Positions 11,091-21,800 of a stretch of DNA of 64,000 nt are shown piece by piece; within the stretch, counting starts at the first letter, position 1, and the number at the start of each line of letters is the position of its first letter. A model generated the notes under the pieces. That model was not told the origin of the DNA and did not search any database. It saw only the letters and a list, made by a program, of their open reading frames with translations. Source of the stretch: Undaria pinnatifida (lineage: Eukaryota > Sar > Phaeophyceae > Laminariales > Alariaceae); NCBI GenBank assembly GCA_012845835.1, contig JABAKD010000006.1:3863124-3927123 (forward strand), in the 5' to 3' direction. The position numbers and the translations under genes were made by a program.

Positions 11091-11639
11091 CTTCGACCAA
11101 AACGTGTCGTCTTTGTCGTAGCAGGCGTCGAGTGTTCGTCGGCCGGGAGCGAACAATGATCAAATTCGAGGTGCTCAGATGAGGAACCTCAGAAAAAACG
11201 AAGCGACCCCTCTACTGTGATAGACTACCACCGTACCCTGAGTTTTTGTAAAGCTGACGCGTGCGAATTAAATTAGGAGGGAGCCATCCCACGAGGTAGC
11301 ATTGCAGAATATTCTGAGAAGGTTCCGAGCGCCGAACGTGAGGAGAAGCTCAGCATTTCACGCGAAACACAAGCTCGCGCGACGGCCCTCTGACCAGCAT
11401 TTCCATGCCCTGGCTCTAACACAAGTACACTCGTAAACTTATCATACTGACCGAGAGATCGTGTTCCACGCCTGAGGGGGCTCAACCGGTCAGAAACGTA
11501 ACGTTTGGCCCAGAAAGCGCAACCCTTACCGGGAGATGACTGGGGCAAAACATACATACTGCTGTTAATATTATTAGTATACTTTTGGCCTTTTTTCCCC
11601 GACTACGTGCGCGAGGAACAATCCAATATCTCGCCTGAA

Positions 11640-11870
11640 CACGATGTGTATTTTCCAAGGTATACCTGGCGCATGGTACCGTAGAGGTACACCCTCTGTT
11701 CTTTTGGGGAGGTTCCACACCCCACCCAAAAAGCTTTCTCGTTGGAGAAAACTGAAAGTGTAACCCAATGAACAAGTCGTGTCCTAGGTATGAAATGGAA
11801 AAAAAATGTAAAAAACTAAATGGCACGCGGAGTTGTCCTACGGTAGCCCCCCCAACAGTTGTTCTTTAAC
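11640..11870. mobile_element. Decayed MITE family A fragment
   Basis: It begins GCATGGTACCGTAGAGGTACAC and carries the CTCGTTGGAGAAAACTG, AACCCAATGAACAAG and GTCCTAGGTATGAAATGG blocks typical of the inner family sequence. The opposite terminus is not clear. Confidence 0.35.
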
Positions 11871-11884
11871 GAAATCGCCGGTTA

Positions 11885-12150
11885 TAAATGTTAGGAGACG
11901 GCACTTTGACGCCTTGACGGACGGCAACTTTCTGATAATTTGCCTCGACTGACGTCAAGTTACTACCAGGTAGGTTTTAGTGCGCAAGATGTTAGGAGAC
12001 GGCAATTTCAGCCCTTGACCGACGGCAATTTTCCGATATTTCCCCTTGACTGACGCCAAACTACTAGGTTTTAGTGTGGAACGATCGGTTTGACACCCTT
12101 GACCGCCGGATGTTTTCCCTCGACTGACCCGTCTTCTGACATGTTTGGCC
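11885..12150. repeat. Dispersed repeat with GACGGCAA/TTGACGG blocks
   Basis: Two tandem copies of a ~110-bp unit (GTTAGGAGACGGCA, TTGACGGACGGCAA, TTTCTGATAATTTGCC, GACTGACGTCAA, TAGGTTTTAGTG) are followed by an inverted, partial unit. A related copy in the other orientation lies at 27541-27705. The family is unclassified. Confidence 0.55.
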
Positions 12151-12324
12151 AGAACTGATTTTGAGGAATCTGAAAAAGCAGCCCGATGAACACACCCGTG
12201 CCTTAGGTAGGTATACACAACACTCGTATTGCAAACAAGAATATGGTAGGATTCCGATGCTTTTGGGTGAAGATGGGTTTTTAAGGACAACCCCGTCGTT
12301 CAGGAAACCAAAAAAGAAAAAAGC

Positions 12325-12581
12325 CAAAGAGTGAAAAAGTGCCCCCTGCAGGTCTGCCAATTGAGCAGGTCCTCGGAGAGTACTCACTTTCTTTGCCTTC
12401 GTAGAGACGTAGCTTTATTTGGCTCCACCAGAGCCCCGGATGACTTCTGAGATCGGAGGCACGTGCCTCCGATCTATTTCCTAACTTTCTCGAATATAAA
12501 ACGCCAACCTTATCATACGAAACCCATCCAAATGATCTCAAATTCGGATAATTACAGGCCTTTCGAGGCCGTATCTTAACA
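12325..12581 (-). mobile_element. LTR fragment (solo or truncated), minus orientation
   Basis: Read on the minus strand it begins TGTTAAGATACGGCC and matches 63164-63410 throughout, including a GGCACGTGCC palindrome, CATCCGGGGCTCTGGTGGA, AAGCTACGTCTCT and CCTGCTCAATTGGCAGACC. The copy near 63.2 kb ends AACA and is followed by a primer-binding-site-like TGGCGTCGTCGG, so these sequences are probably LTRs. This copy lacks the far end. Confidence 0.6.
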
Positions 12582-12599
12582 CGACATCATACTATTATA

Positions 12600-13750
12600 G
12601 CCCCAGTAACCCTTTTCGGGCTTCCTCAGATGGAAAAAATTGACGAATACAAAAGCTGGGACGAAATCATTGCAGCATCCTTTCCACACGAAGCTCTCTA
12701 ACTCAGGCAGCCAGAATTGGCGACGACGATTTTGCAGTCGAACTCCAAGGCAAGTACAACAGTCGTCCCCGCTTTAAAGACGCATATTATATCGCTTTTT
12801 CTTTTTAGGCGTCTTTTTATTGTAACGCGGGGAGTCGTCTTTGAGATTCCGGGGACGATAACTCAACATCCCCGGGGTCAACAAAGACTGCGTAACATGC
12901 GTCAAAAGACGCGCCGTTGCAGCAAGGATACTAGCACGAAAGGAAAACACCGCGAACCTGAAGTCGCACGAACTACGATATAGAAGGTTCTGGTGCTGCA
13001 TGGTGGACGACTTCAAACTAATTTTTTTATATATTTACAGTAAGTAGTGCACTGCTGTTGTTTTCGTTTGTTATTGTCGTTTGTTTGTCGTTGTCCTCAC
13101 GTTGAAAACATTTCCGACATATAGTCAGCACCTCCTGAGAAATAATTACTGCTGTTCCAACTGATACGATACACCTTCCGCGTCACAGGCTACTTACCAA
13201 ACAGGGACAAACCCAAACCATATCCACTTGTACACACACGAAATACAGAGGAAAGCATTAAATACAAAATATCGGTTAAGTTAAGACAACGCACCACCAA
13301 CAACGAAAACATAAGAACTATAGTCGTACCGATAAAATAAGAGCCCATCACTCCTGCCCAAAAGGTCAACAGGTCAGATTAACATAGAAGAGCAAAAAAT
13401 TGCCAAGCTAAGCATAGCATCATGAAAACGGACCAAGGCTAACCACACAAACACCAAACTTAGATGGTGTAGAATATACCATAAAAGTACTTCCTCGACA
13501 CACAGCACGAAAAGTGGCCTGCACCTCACCCCCCTCCTTCGCTCTACGCAGCTGTACCGGTGTTATGTGCAGCAATTTTGGAGGTCCCGTCGTATTAAAC
13601 TACTACCACTTCCTCCGGGTGGTGTCTATCTGCGGGGCACCCCCTGCTTCAGGAAAAAACGTCGTCCTTTCAGCGGGGAGTTGACTTGAGATGGGCGTCT
13701 TCAAAGCGGGGACGACTAGTGGTAGTACTTGTATAAACGTGCCCGCAGCT
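12600..13750. other. Stretch without a recognisable gene
   Basis: AT-rich sequence with short open frames only. Nothing resembling a protein family, tRNA or clear transposon end is visible. Confidence 0.4.
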
Positions 13751-13754
13751 TCTT

Positions 13755-13975
13755 GCACTGCCGTGTGCTGCATTGCTCGCACCTTGATAATGCGGCGTTT
13801 ATAGTAGTTTCATCGCTGTGCATGGGCCCCCAACAGGGTTGTTTATAATAAGTCTAAAATTAGGCGACGGGTGGGCACTGCCGTGTGCTGCATTCCACGG
13901 CACCATGATAATAAAAACGTGTTTATACTTTGTTTTATCGCGGCACATGGGCCCCCAAAGGTTTTTTTTTTAGTC
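13755..13975. repeat. Tandem duplication of ~115 bp
   Basis: GGGCACTGCCGTGTGCTGCATT occurs in both halves (about 13758 and 13875), followed by TGATAAT, TTTAT and CATGGGCCCCCAA blocks in the same order. A weaker third relative with CATGGACCCCAAG lies near 14320. Confidence 0.7.
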
Positions 13976-14517
13976 TGCTATTATTACCCATGGGATTACT
14001 CGTCGGGTCGCCCTTTAATTTTTTCTTACAGGGCAGAGTGTGAGCGAGGTGCAGACTTCCTCAAGTGAAAACAGCTTTTTCAACCCCTTTGAGACTTGAG
14101 CGTGAAAACTTGACGGAAATTGACGACTACGACGTCGACCACAGCTGGCTGTAGCTAGCGATGAAAAAAATGGAATCTGAAGAACGATGCAAAGACTCGT
14201 GCGGGACGGACCGTGCAGCATCATCCTACTCGGCGTGCTGTCTGCTGCGCGCTCACGCTAATCGAAGACGCGAAGCGCTTGAAAATATCGCAATGATGGT
14301 CGTTTTTTCTTCGCTATACATGGACCCCAAGAGAGTTTAAAAGAAAAGGTGCAAACTTCTCGATACCGTAGCGCGCGCCATCCCTTACCCCAGGGGAATC
14401 CATGATACTCCAGGCGGTCAATGGTTCACTCTCATAACGTTTTCATATGCCGTTTTGTCGACACTTGTCCTCCCAGGAGTCCCCAACGGTGTTTCACAAT
14501 CCAAGAAAAAACTTCTA

Positions 14518-14645
14518 CGACCACTGAAATCGCAGCCAAGATTTTTAGGAAAAAGTACTGGAACCACTGAAATCGTAGCCAAGATTTTGAGACAAAGTAC
14601 TTGAACCACTGAAATCGTAGCCAAGATTTTGAGGAAAAGTACTTG
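14518..14645. repeat. 41-bp tandem repeat
   Basis: Three copies of an ACCACTGAAATCGTAGCC unit, each followed by AAGATTTT and AAAGTACTTG, run head to tail. It is a minisatellite. Confidence 0.8.
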
Positions 14646-15658
14646 GGATTAGAGTAAGATCATAATCGCAGTACATTGTTCCCTCTGGAGTCCCCAAACG
14701 GGTTTGATCCCGAAGGGACCGTGATATCGTAGCCCCTGTGCGTTTACAGCGTTGGTCCCCGTATAAGGCGGAGTCATCCCACGGCAGGGGGTTGCACTCG
14801 TTTGGGCCAAACGTTTCTGATAGGTTGAGCTCCTCACGTGGATAGCACTATCGGGTAGTACGATCACGTTGTTACGAGAGCATAAGCACTTTAGGACTAA
14901 CGCGTGGAAATCTTGGTCGGGTTGGAACTGTGGTGAGCTTTATTTTTCCCCACCCGCCGGACTATGAAAAAAAAAAAAAAAAAAAAATGGTAAGAGTCTT
15001 GCGCGAACGAACGCCTTCGAAGTCACACTTCGGGTGAGACATTGAACTCCTCGTGTTGGAAGCTCAGAAAATTCTCAGAATCTTCTGCACCCCTATGATA
15101 GCACGGGATGGCTCGGCGGTACTAGAAGGGCGGTATCTCTTAACAAGGCGGTCGAAATCGCCTCGTACCACTGAAACCCGCAACACGGCAGTGACCACTT
15201 TATTCACAGCTGGTATCTCAATAGAGCGGTCTATACCCCCCAATGGAGAGCAGTTAACGCCTCCACGCAAGTAGAGACGTTTCGAAACCTCCTACCTTCT
15301 GCCTCCAGTCTCCCACCTTACAGCAACAGCAGATGTCTCGTAAGTGCTGATCAGACACCCACCAGTTCCCTGTACTCCTGCTGTATATACGCTTTGATTT
15401 TGTGCTACCCGCCGTGTCCTTATACTCTCTAAATGGCAACCCATCTCCACCAAACTCGCTATCTCGTATGATACTAACATATGCCCTAATAAACATGCCT
15501 TCAAAATATATCAAGATCCATTCCCGCTCCACAAACCCCATATCTCCCACGTGCAATCTTACACGCCTGTAGCTAACAAACCCAATACCGTAATGCATTA
15601 TCCGCCCTATCAGCGAATAAGGCGAATGCCCCCGATAAGGCGGTTGCCCCTAATAAGG

Positions 15659-15934
15659 GACGCGTGCTACAAAAGAGGTAGCACTTTTCGTCGGAAATGG
15701 TTTTCTGATTGACGGGGCTCCTTAACCCGAAATCGTCCGAAATAGGCCATTTTGGGGGGGGGCATGATTCTCGTTGTATACCTAGCTAGGCCATGGGATC
15801 GATCGTTCATCCGCGAAAAAGCAGATTTATATTTCTCCGAATCAGTTATTGGGTTAAGAAGGACATGCCTTAATCTCCAAAAGCGAGGGGTAGTATTAGA
15901 AAACACGTGGTGCACCTCTATCGTAGCACGAGTC
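15659..15934. mobile_element. MITE family A, intact copy with 4-bp duplication
   Basis: The ends are GACGCGTGCTAC and GTAGCACGAGTC. The element is flanked on both sides by AAGG (15655-15658 and 15935-15938). Inside are GGGCTCCTTAACCCGAAATC, ATGATTCTCGTTGTATACC, GGCCATGGGAT and CACCTCTATCGTAGC. The length of 276 bp is close to other intact copies. There is no coding capacity, so movement would need an unlinked transposase. Confidence 0.85.
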
Positions 15935-16448
15935 AAGGCAGTAATAGGGGTCTCGCACACCACCGCCTGATTCACCGCCCTGTATATTCGGGGATTACTA
16001 CTGTAAGCTCATCTGTATAACCCCACCGACGTTTCCGGGAAACCCTTCTTGGAACTGAACTAAGATCAGTCTCGCAGCACGATAGCTACACGGTCGTAAC
16101 CCCTCCCAAAACCAAAACCCTCCGAAAAAAAAAAAACGACAAGAAAAATGCCAAAATCCTAGAACCTAAAATCCCGAAATTCCGAAATAAAACAAATTAA
16201 GAGAGGAACTTCGTACGCCAAAACAAAAAAACAAAACAAAACAAAAAGCCAAACTCCCACGGTAATGTACACCGGTCAAGGCTGTCAAGACCCAATTCGC
16301 GGCCTAGCGAGATACAGGTGGACCGTCCCAAATCCCATGGTTTGGTGAGAGAACACATCTAGGCCTGTTCAGTGCACATATGAAGGCATGTCAGACGCGG
16401 CGGCGGCGCGGGAAGGGAGGGGGGAGAGGGGAGCGGGGGTGGGAGAGG

Positions 16449-16760
16449 GGAGCGGGGGGGGCGGGGGGGGGGGGGGGGTTGGGGGGTGTACTCAGTTTGT
16501 GCATGGCCGTGGTCGTATGACTATAATCCCTCGCATCCCTACTACGCCGGGACGAAGCACGTCGGGTTTTCACCAACCAGGCAGACATTGCTTGCACCAA
16601 GCGCGAAGCGCCGTGAGGTGTTCGGCGAGTTGCATGAAGGGTGAATTGCATCCTTCCGAGAACCGCTCGTATGGCGGATTTCGGCACCTTGTGCCTACTT
16701 TCTTGCATATGGATGACAGCGCCAAATGAGTTACTTTGTTGTCTGGTGTGGCCACTCCAG
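16449..16760 (-). mobile_element. SINE-like element, minus orientation, with G-run (poly-C tail)
   Basis: On the plus strand a long G-run (to about 16490) is followed by TGTACTCAGTTTGTGCATGG, ACGAAGCACGTCGGGTTTTC, AGGCAGACATTGCTTGCACC, AGCGCGAAGCGCCG and CATATGGATGACAGCGCC. Read on the minus strand the element therefore ends in poly(C). A minus frame of ~60 codons runs through it and its copies but shows no family motif. Confidence 0.75.
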
Positions 16761-16795
16761 AGATGGCGAGAGAGGAGGGGGTGACAATTCAGAGT

Positions 16796-17075
16796 GGCGG
16801 GGGAGATGATGATTCCAAGGGGGGGTGTGTACTCATTTGAAGCATAGCCGTAGCCTTGAGACCATAGACCCTCGTCTCCTAACAACGCCGGAACGGAGCA
16901 CGTCGGGTTTTCACCAACCAGGCAAACACCGCGTGCACCAAGCGCGAAGCACCGTGAGGTATTCGGCAAGTCGCATGAAGTTCGAGTCGCATCATACCAA
17001 GAATCAATTGCGAGGCGGAACTCCGCACTTTGTGAACACTTTCTTGCATACGGATAATTCAGGCCGGTCATGCGA
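16796..17075 (-). mobile_element. SINE-like element, minus orientation
   Basis: It has the same order of blocks as the neighbouring copy: G-run, TGTACTCATTTGAAGCATAG, GGAGCACGTCGGGTTTTCAC, AGCGCGAAGCACCGTGAGG and TTGCATACGGATAATTC. It lies head-to-tail with the copy at 16449-16760. A further bare tail (GGGGGTGTACTCA) at 17096-17108 marks a truncated copy. Confidence 0.7.
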
Positions 17076-17313
17076 GGGAGGGGGGAGGGGAGGGATGGGG
17101 GTGTACTCAATAGGACGGGAGGGGTGGGGAGGGGTAAGGATCCAGGTCAGACATGATAGGGAGGGAAGGAGGGAGGGAGAGGACGGGGGAGAGGGGCGGA
17201 GTGAAACGAGGGTGCACACCAGGAATGGAAGTAGGGAGGGGGGGGGGGAGAGGCCGATCAAATGTTAATTCAAGTAGGGCATGGAAGGGAGCGAGGGCGG
17301 GGGGGGGGGGGGG

Positions 17314-18050
17314 TTCTCATTTGTTGCTTGCCTCAGCGATTTGACCATTGACCACGCATCCCTTTCGAGAGAAAGAACCGTCCCTACTCCTAATAAAGAC
17401 ACCTCCAACATTTGGGCGCTCAAAACACTTTTTCCATATATTACATAGAAACGCTTTGCTTATGCTATCCCCGTCCTGTTTCGCCGTCTGCAGCCATTAT
17501 CTTTCTTCTAGGATAGCAATCGTTTTCTCGCTACTCTCTAGTCTACCAAACTCTTCCATGTCACATACGTCAAATTTCCTCATCTCCTCCTCTAACGCAT
17601 CCCGTTCCTCCTTGTATATTTCACATTCTCCTACTATGTGAGTCCTACTCTCTATTGTTGTGCCACACGGGCACATATTAGTAGCCACGTCCCCCTCCTC
17701 CCGACTACTGGTATATATTTTTCTTCTTTCTGGTAGGTCCAGGTCCCCTGCACGAAATCGCAGTTTTAGCTTTTTTTCGCGTAGTCCAATGGGCCGTGCA
17801 GATACGTTTTCATTCCAATATCTTCCCTCAACCCCCCGTATATCTCTAAAATGCTTCTCCTTTTTTACCTTATTTCTTAGCGCTAGCCTTTCCCCTTCTT
17901 CTATTCTTTCTTTTACTTCTGTCATGTACCCGCCAACCTTCTCTATAGGCAGTACCTCTTCTTGGTCTCGCCCTAAATCCTGCCATGTTTTCTCGACTAC
18001 ATTATCCCATCTTATTCCAGCTCGCCCTTTTGTTATTTTCTCGCATACAG
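17314..18050 (-). mobile_element. 5'-truncated LINE (non-LTR retrotransposon) with poly(C) tail
   Basis: The minus strand encodes about 180 residues of the C-terminal part of a LINE-type reverse transcriptase protein, after the polymerase domain: KLRFRAGDLDLPERRKIY, then a CCHC-like finger MCPCGTTIESRTHIVGEC, ending at a stop at 17497. The 3' UTR reads on to GGATGCGTGGTCAATGGTC, AGGCAAGCAACAAATGAGAA and then 15 C (the G-run at 17299-17313). The 5' part is missing, as is normal for LINE insertions. The same tail occurs without the ORF at about 9060-9115, 32500-32565 and 52245-52330, so the family is dispersed. Confidence 0.8.
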
Positions 18051-18802
18051 GGGCAGGGGGGTGTGGGAAAATGGAGATTAAAGCCAGGAACATGAGGGAG
18101 GAGGGGAGGAGCGCACAGTCTGGAACGAAGATGGGACGAGGAGATGTTGACGATAGAGTGGGGCATACGGACGCGATGAGCTCAAATGGGGATTGGCTGT
18201 TGATGTTCATGCTGTTGTTGTTGTTGTTGTTGCTCTTGCAAAATATCGTCATTAATGTCAACGCTGTTCGAGTCTCGCCTGCCTTCTCCATGTGGCGCGT
18301 CCACTCCGATACCGTCGGGAAGTTAAGAATGGAGTCCTTCAAGTGTCCGTACTCCGCACCACTGCCACTCATTACCCAGCCCAGAACCGGTGCCGCGTGT
18401 CTGTTTGGACGAGGCCAGAAAGCGGGAACCACGCGAAACGTTCAATGTTAACGCCAGGGTGCAGCGAGCGCCAATCTACTACCTTGTAGCACGCAAGCGC
18501 GCATGCACGCGGCATGCTTATGTTCAGTGTCCGCAATCCACCCCCTTCCCGCGCACATAGTTGAACCGTTTAACAATTTACTCCCAGATTCCACACAATG
18601 CACAAGCCGTGCAGATCTCCATCTACTGCGGATAATCCAGATCCTACATGCGTCCTCATGAGATGTGCGAGAGCTGTATGTACCCATACACAGTTTTCAC
18701 ATGAAAAACAAAAAAAAGCAGAGCCAACAGTAGGTCGCGGGAATTATTGCTCGCCGTCGTGCACCCGTAACACTTTGCTCTCGCACGCAAGGTTCGGTAT
18801 CG

Positions 18803-18834
<32 letters not shown>

Positions 18835-21800
18835 TTCTCGCCCCATCCTTCCCGCCCTCCTCGCAAGTATCAATTTCGACTCTAAATACAAGCGATGTTG
18901 CTACAGGAATTCGTGCCACATCAATGCTGGTGCAGCTGCAGTAACACGGTTTAAACATAAAAACACAGAACCTTTGAAAGAAGCAATAAAATTAAGAACA
19001 AAAAGTACACGATAAAAAATTATCAACAAAAACTGTAAAATGAAAACGAACGACATATCACGTATCCCACACTATTCTTTGGAAACCCAATCAGCCGGAC
19101 AGTCGGCACCTCCGTGAAACGACTAACTAGTTGGTGACTTAAATCGTGCCAACTCACAGCTCCAATCAAGAACCTTGGAACGAAGTAGTACAAGTAAGCT
19201 CAAGAACACGACCCGAAAAGTATCAACAAAACCTACGAAAAGAAAAAAACGAACTACAAACGTATCCCACGCCAATTTCAAGTCGTTTGTCCCAAAAACC
19301 GTGTGCGCAGTTCTTAAATCGCCAAGGTTGCATTGCTCACCGAATGAAAGCCCTCGACGCGGAGGCCAATAATCCCGATTCGGGGTTCTGGAGCTCAAGA
19401 ATCGCTACAACCGCAGAAGAATGCCCCGCCCCCGCCCCCACCCCCGCCTCCGCCGATTCAGACGAGCCTGCGCCCCCTCCCTCTGGTACCGCCATAATAC
19501 GCCTAAACTCCCTCAAAGCTTTCAGGCGGTCTGGAACGTTTCGGATGCCGAAAGCCATCGTCAACTGTTACTTTTTACGGAAGCGAGCAACAGCCAGGCG
19601 ATGCAAAAACCATTTTCTTTTCAACATTTTTTTATTTATTTTCCTAAAGGGGTGATGCCTTGCTGCAAGACTTTGTCTGGCTACAGACGTAGCCGAGGGA
19701 GACGAAGGGGTTTCAACATCATTTTGAAGGCATGACTACGGACGGAAACCTATCGCAAAACGATTCGCTGGCTCTATCTATAGCCGGCGGGACGAGGGGT
19801 TTCCAATACACTTCAAATGCATGATTCCAGAGGGGGTTTCCAATAAACGGTAGGGGGAAAGGAGAAAGCACCTTATCATCAGATCCTATGTATCGTCGAC
19901 TTGTGAGGACAGCGAAAAAAACTTTCACATCAAATTCTACGTCCGATGTAGCCTTCTAGACCAGATTCCGTCGCAGAGTAGCATGGGGTTTCCTAATCGA
20001 GTAGGGGCGAGGGGGGAACGGAGGGCGGGGGGTACCTTGTCAACAGATCCGTCTGCTATGTCGGACAGGTCTTGAGCGTCTCCGATTTGAAGCACCACCC
20101 TCGAGGAAAGCCCGGCATCCGCCGCTTTTCGTCGTCCCACCTGAGAACGGCGGCGATGCGGTTCGATTGAACGTACCATGCGATGCACCGCATCGGCCAG
20201 CGATTAAAGGATCGATGCAACACATCATTAAACGACCATATAGTAAATCCATGAACAGTCGGTGTTTGTTGTTAGCGACTAGGAGGAATTGAACATTCGA
20301 TGCACCACATGGCCGTCGGCGACCTGTAACCAAACAAAGAAAAAAATTAGGCTTTCTCACGTCGAGCACGTTAGCGCTCGGGTCTATTCCGACCACCGCG
20401 GGAGTGTCTCCTCCCGGCATTAAGTCTCCGCCGCGCGAATTCAGCTTGACCAATCTTCGAAGCCATTTGGCGTCGTTTTGCACATGAACTGACTTTGAGA
20501 AAAAACTAAGTTGCAACTAGATTAACAATCGCATGAAAGAAGCATGATAAAACCACACAAGCCTTCCCACAAACATGGAAATCCAGGTAGTCGAATAGTT
20601 GGCACCGCTGCAAGAAATATCTGGCTATTGGCTTCACTAACGCACAAAAAGTATGATAAACCAAACAAGTTTTACTGCAAACCTAGAAACCCTCGAACAA
20701 TTGACATCGCCGCAAGTGATACACAGCCAAGGCAACTAAATAGCCAGTCGGCGACTGATCTTTACCCCCGAGGCATTCTTCGACTCCGGAGAGCCGGTCA
20801 CCCCGGTGGTCTAGTGTTCACCCTCGAATGCGACTGGAGTTGGTTCTAGAGTCCAAATCCCACACGGGTCGGACTTTGGAGTTTATTTGCGAAATTAAAA
20901 GAAAAGGAATCAACTGCTGATAGACCCTAGCAGCGTGGGTAGGCGCAACTCAATGCGAGTGGACTAGGGAAGAGAGGGCTGAAATCTTCTCGCTATAAAA
21001 ATGAAGGCGCGCGCGGTAGTTGGGAGGGCGGAGAAGAGCCTAGTAACCTCGGATCTGAGTTACGTCCAGGGAAAGAGTGCCTAAACAATGGATGGGATGA
21101 GCGAAAAAGAAAAAGAAAAAAAGAAAGAGGGTTATTTTGGAGCCCGTCTATTAATAGTGACCACGGACTATTATGGCGATGTCTTAATGTAAGAACAACA
21201 ACAACAATCAGCCAACACACAGCCCTAGTACAGCGCGGGGTTCCCAATAGTGCAGGTCGAAGAGTGTCACTGCCCTCTATAGTGCCGGTGAAATCGCATG
21301 GCACCACTGAAACCATCAATGGTACCTCTATAGTAACAATATTCCCGATAGTGCTGGTGCCCTGAATAGTGCCGGTATATTGGGCTAGCACCTACCGGCA
21401 CTATCGGGAGGCCCCCATTGTGTTCGCAACAAAAGTACAAGAAAAAAGACGATTTCTTACGTCGAGCATGTTAGCGCTGGGGTCAATTCCGACCACCGCA
21501 GGGGTGTCCGCTCCAGGCGTCAAGTCCTCGCTGCGCGACTCCAGCTCGGCCAGCTCCTGAGAGATCATGATTGCCACGTCGGCTGTTCCGGTGGCCATGT
21601 CGACAACTCGATCTCCCGGTCGGAGCTAAGGTTTTGGGGATAGAGCGTTCGGTTGGGGGGGGGGCGTGTTTAGTAACATATAGGGTTTAGGGGTAGGGTG
21701 GTGGGCGTGTTGGGGGGTGATGTAGGTAGGCGTGTGTCTTCGCGTGTTAAGGCTGGGACTCCTGATATATCATGATTGCCACGTCGGATGTTCCGGTGGC

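Noticed and set aside
16391-17110. 239-codon minus-strand frame as a gene
   Set aside because: It runs through two head-to-tail SINE-like copies and their C-rich tails. Similar frames appear wherever the same repeat occurs (for example 52255-52887).
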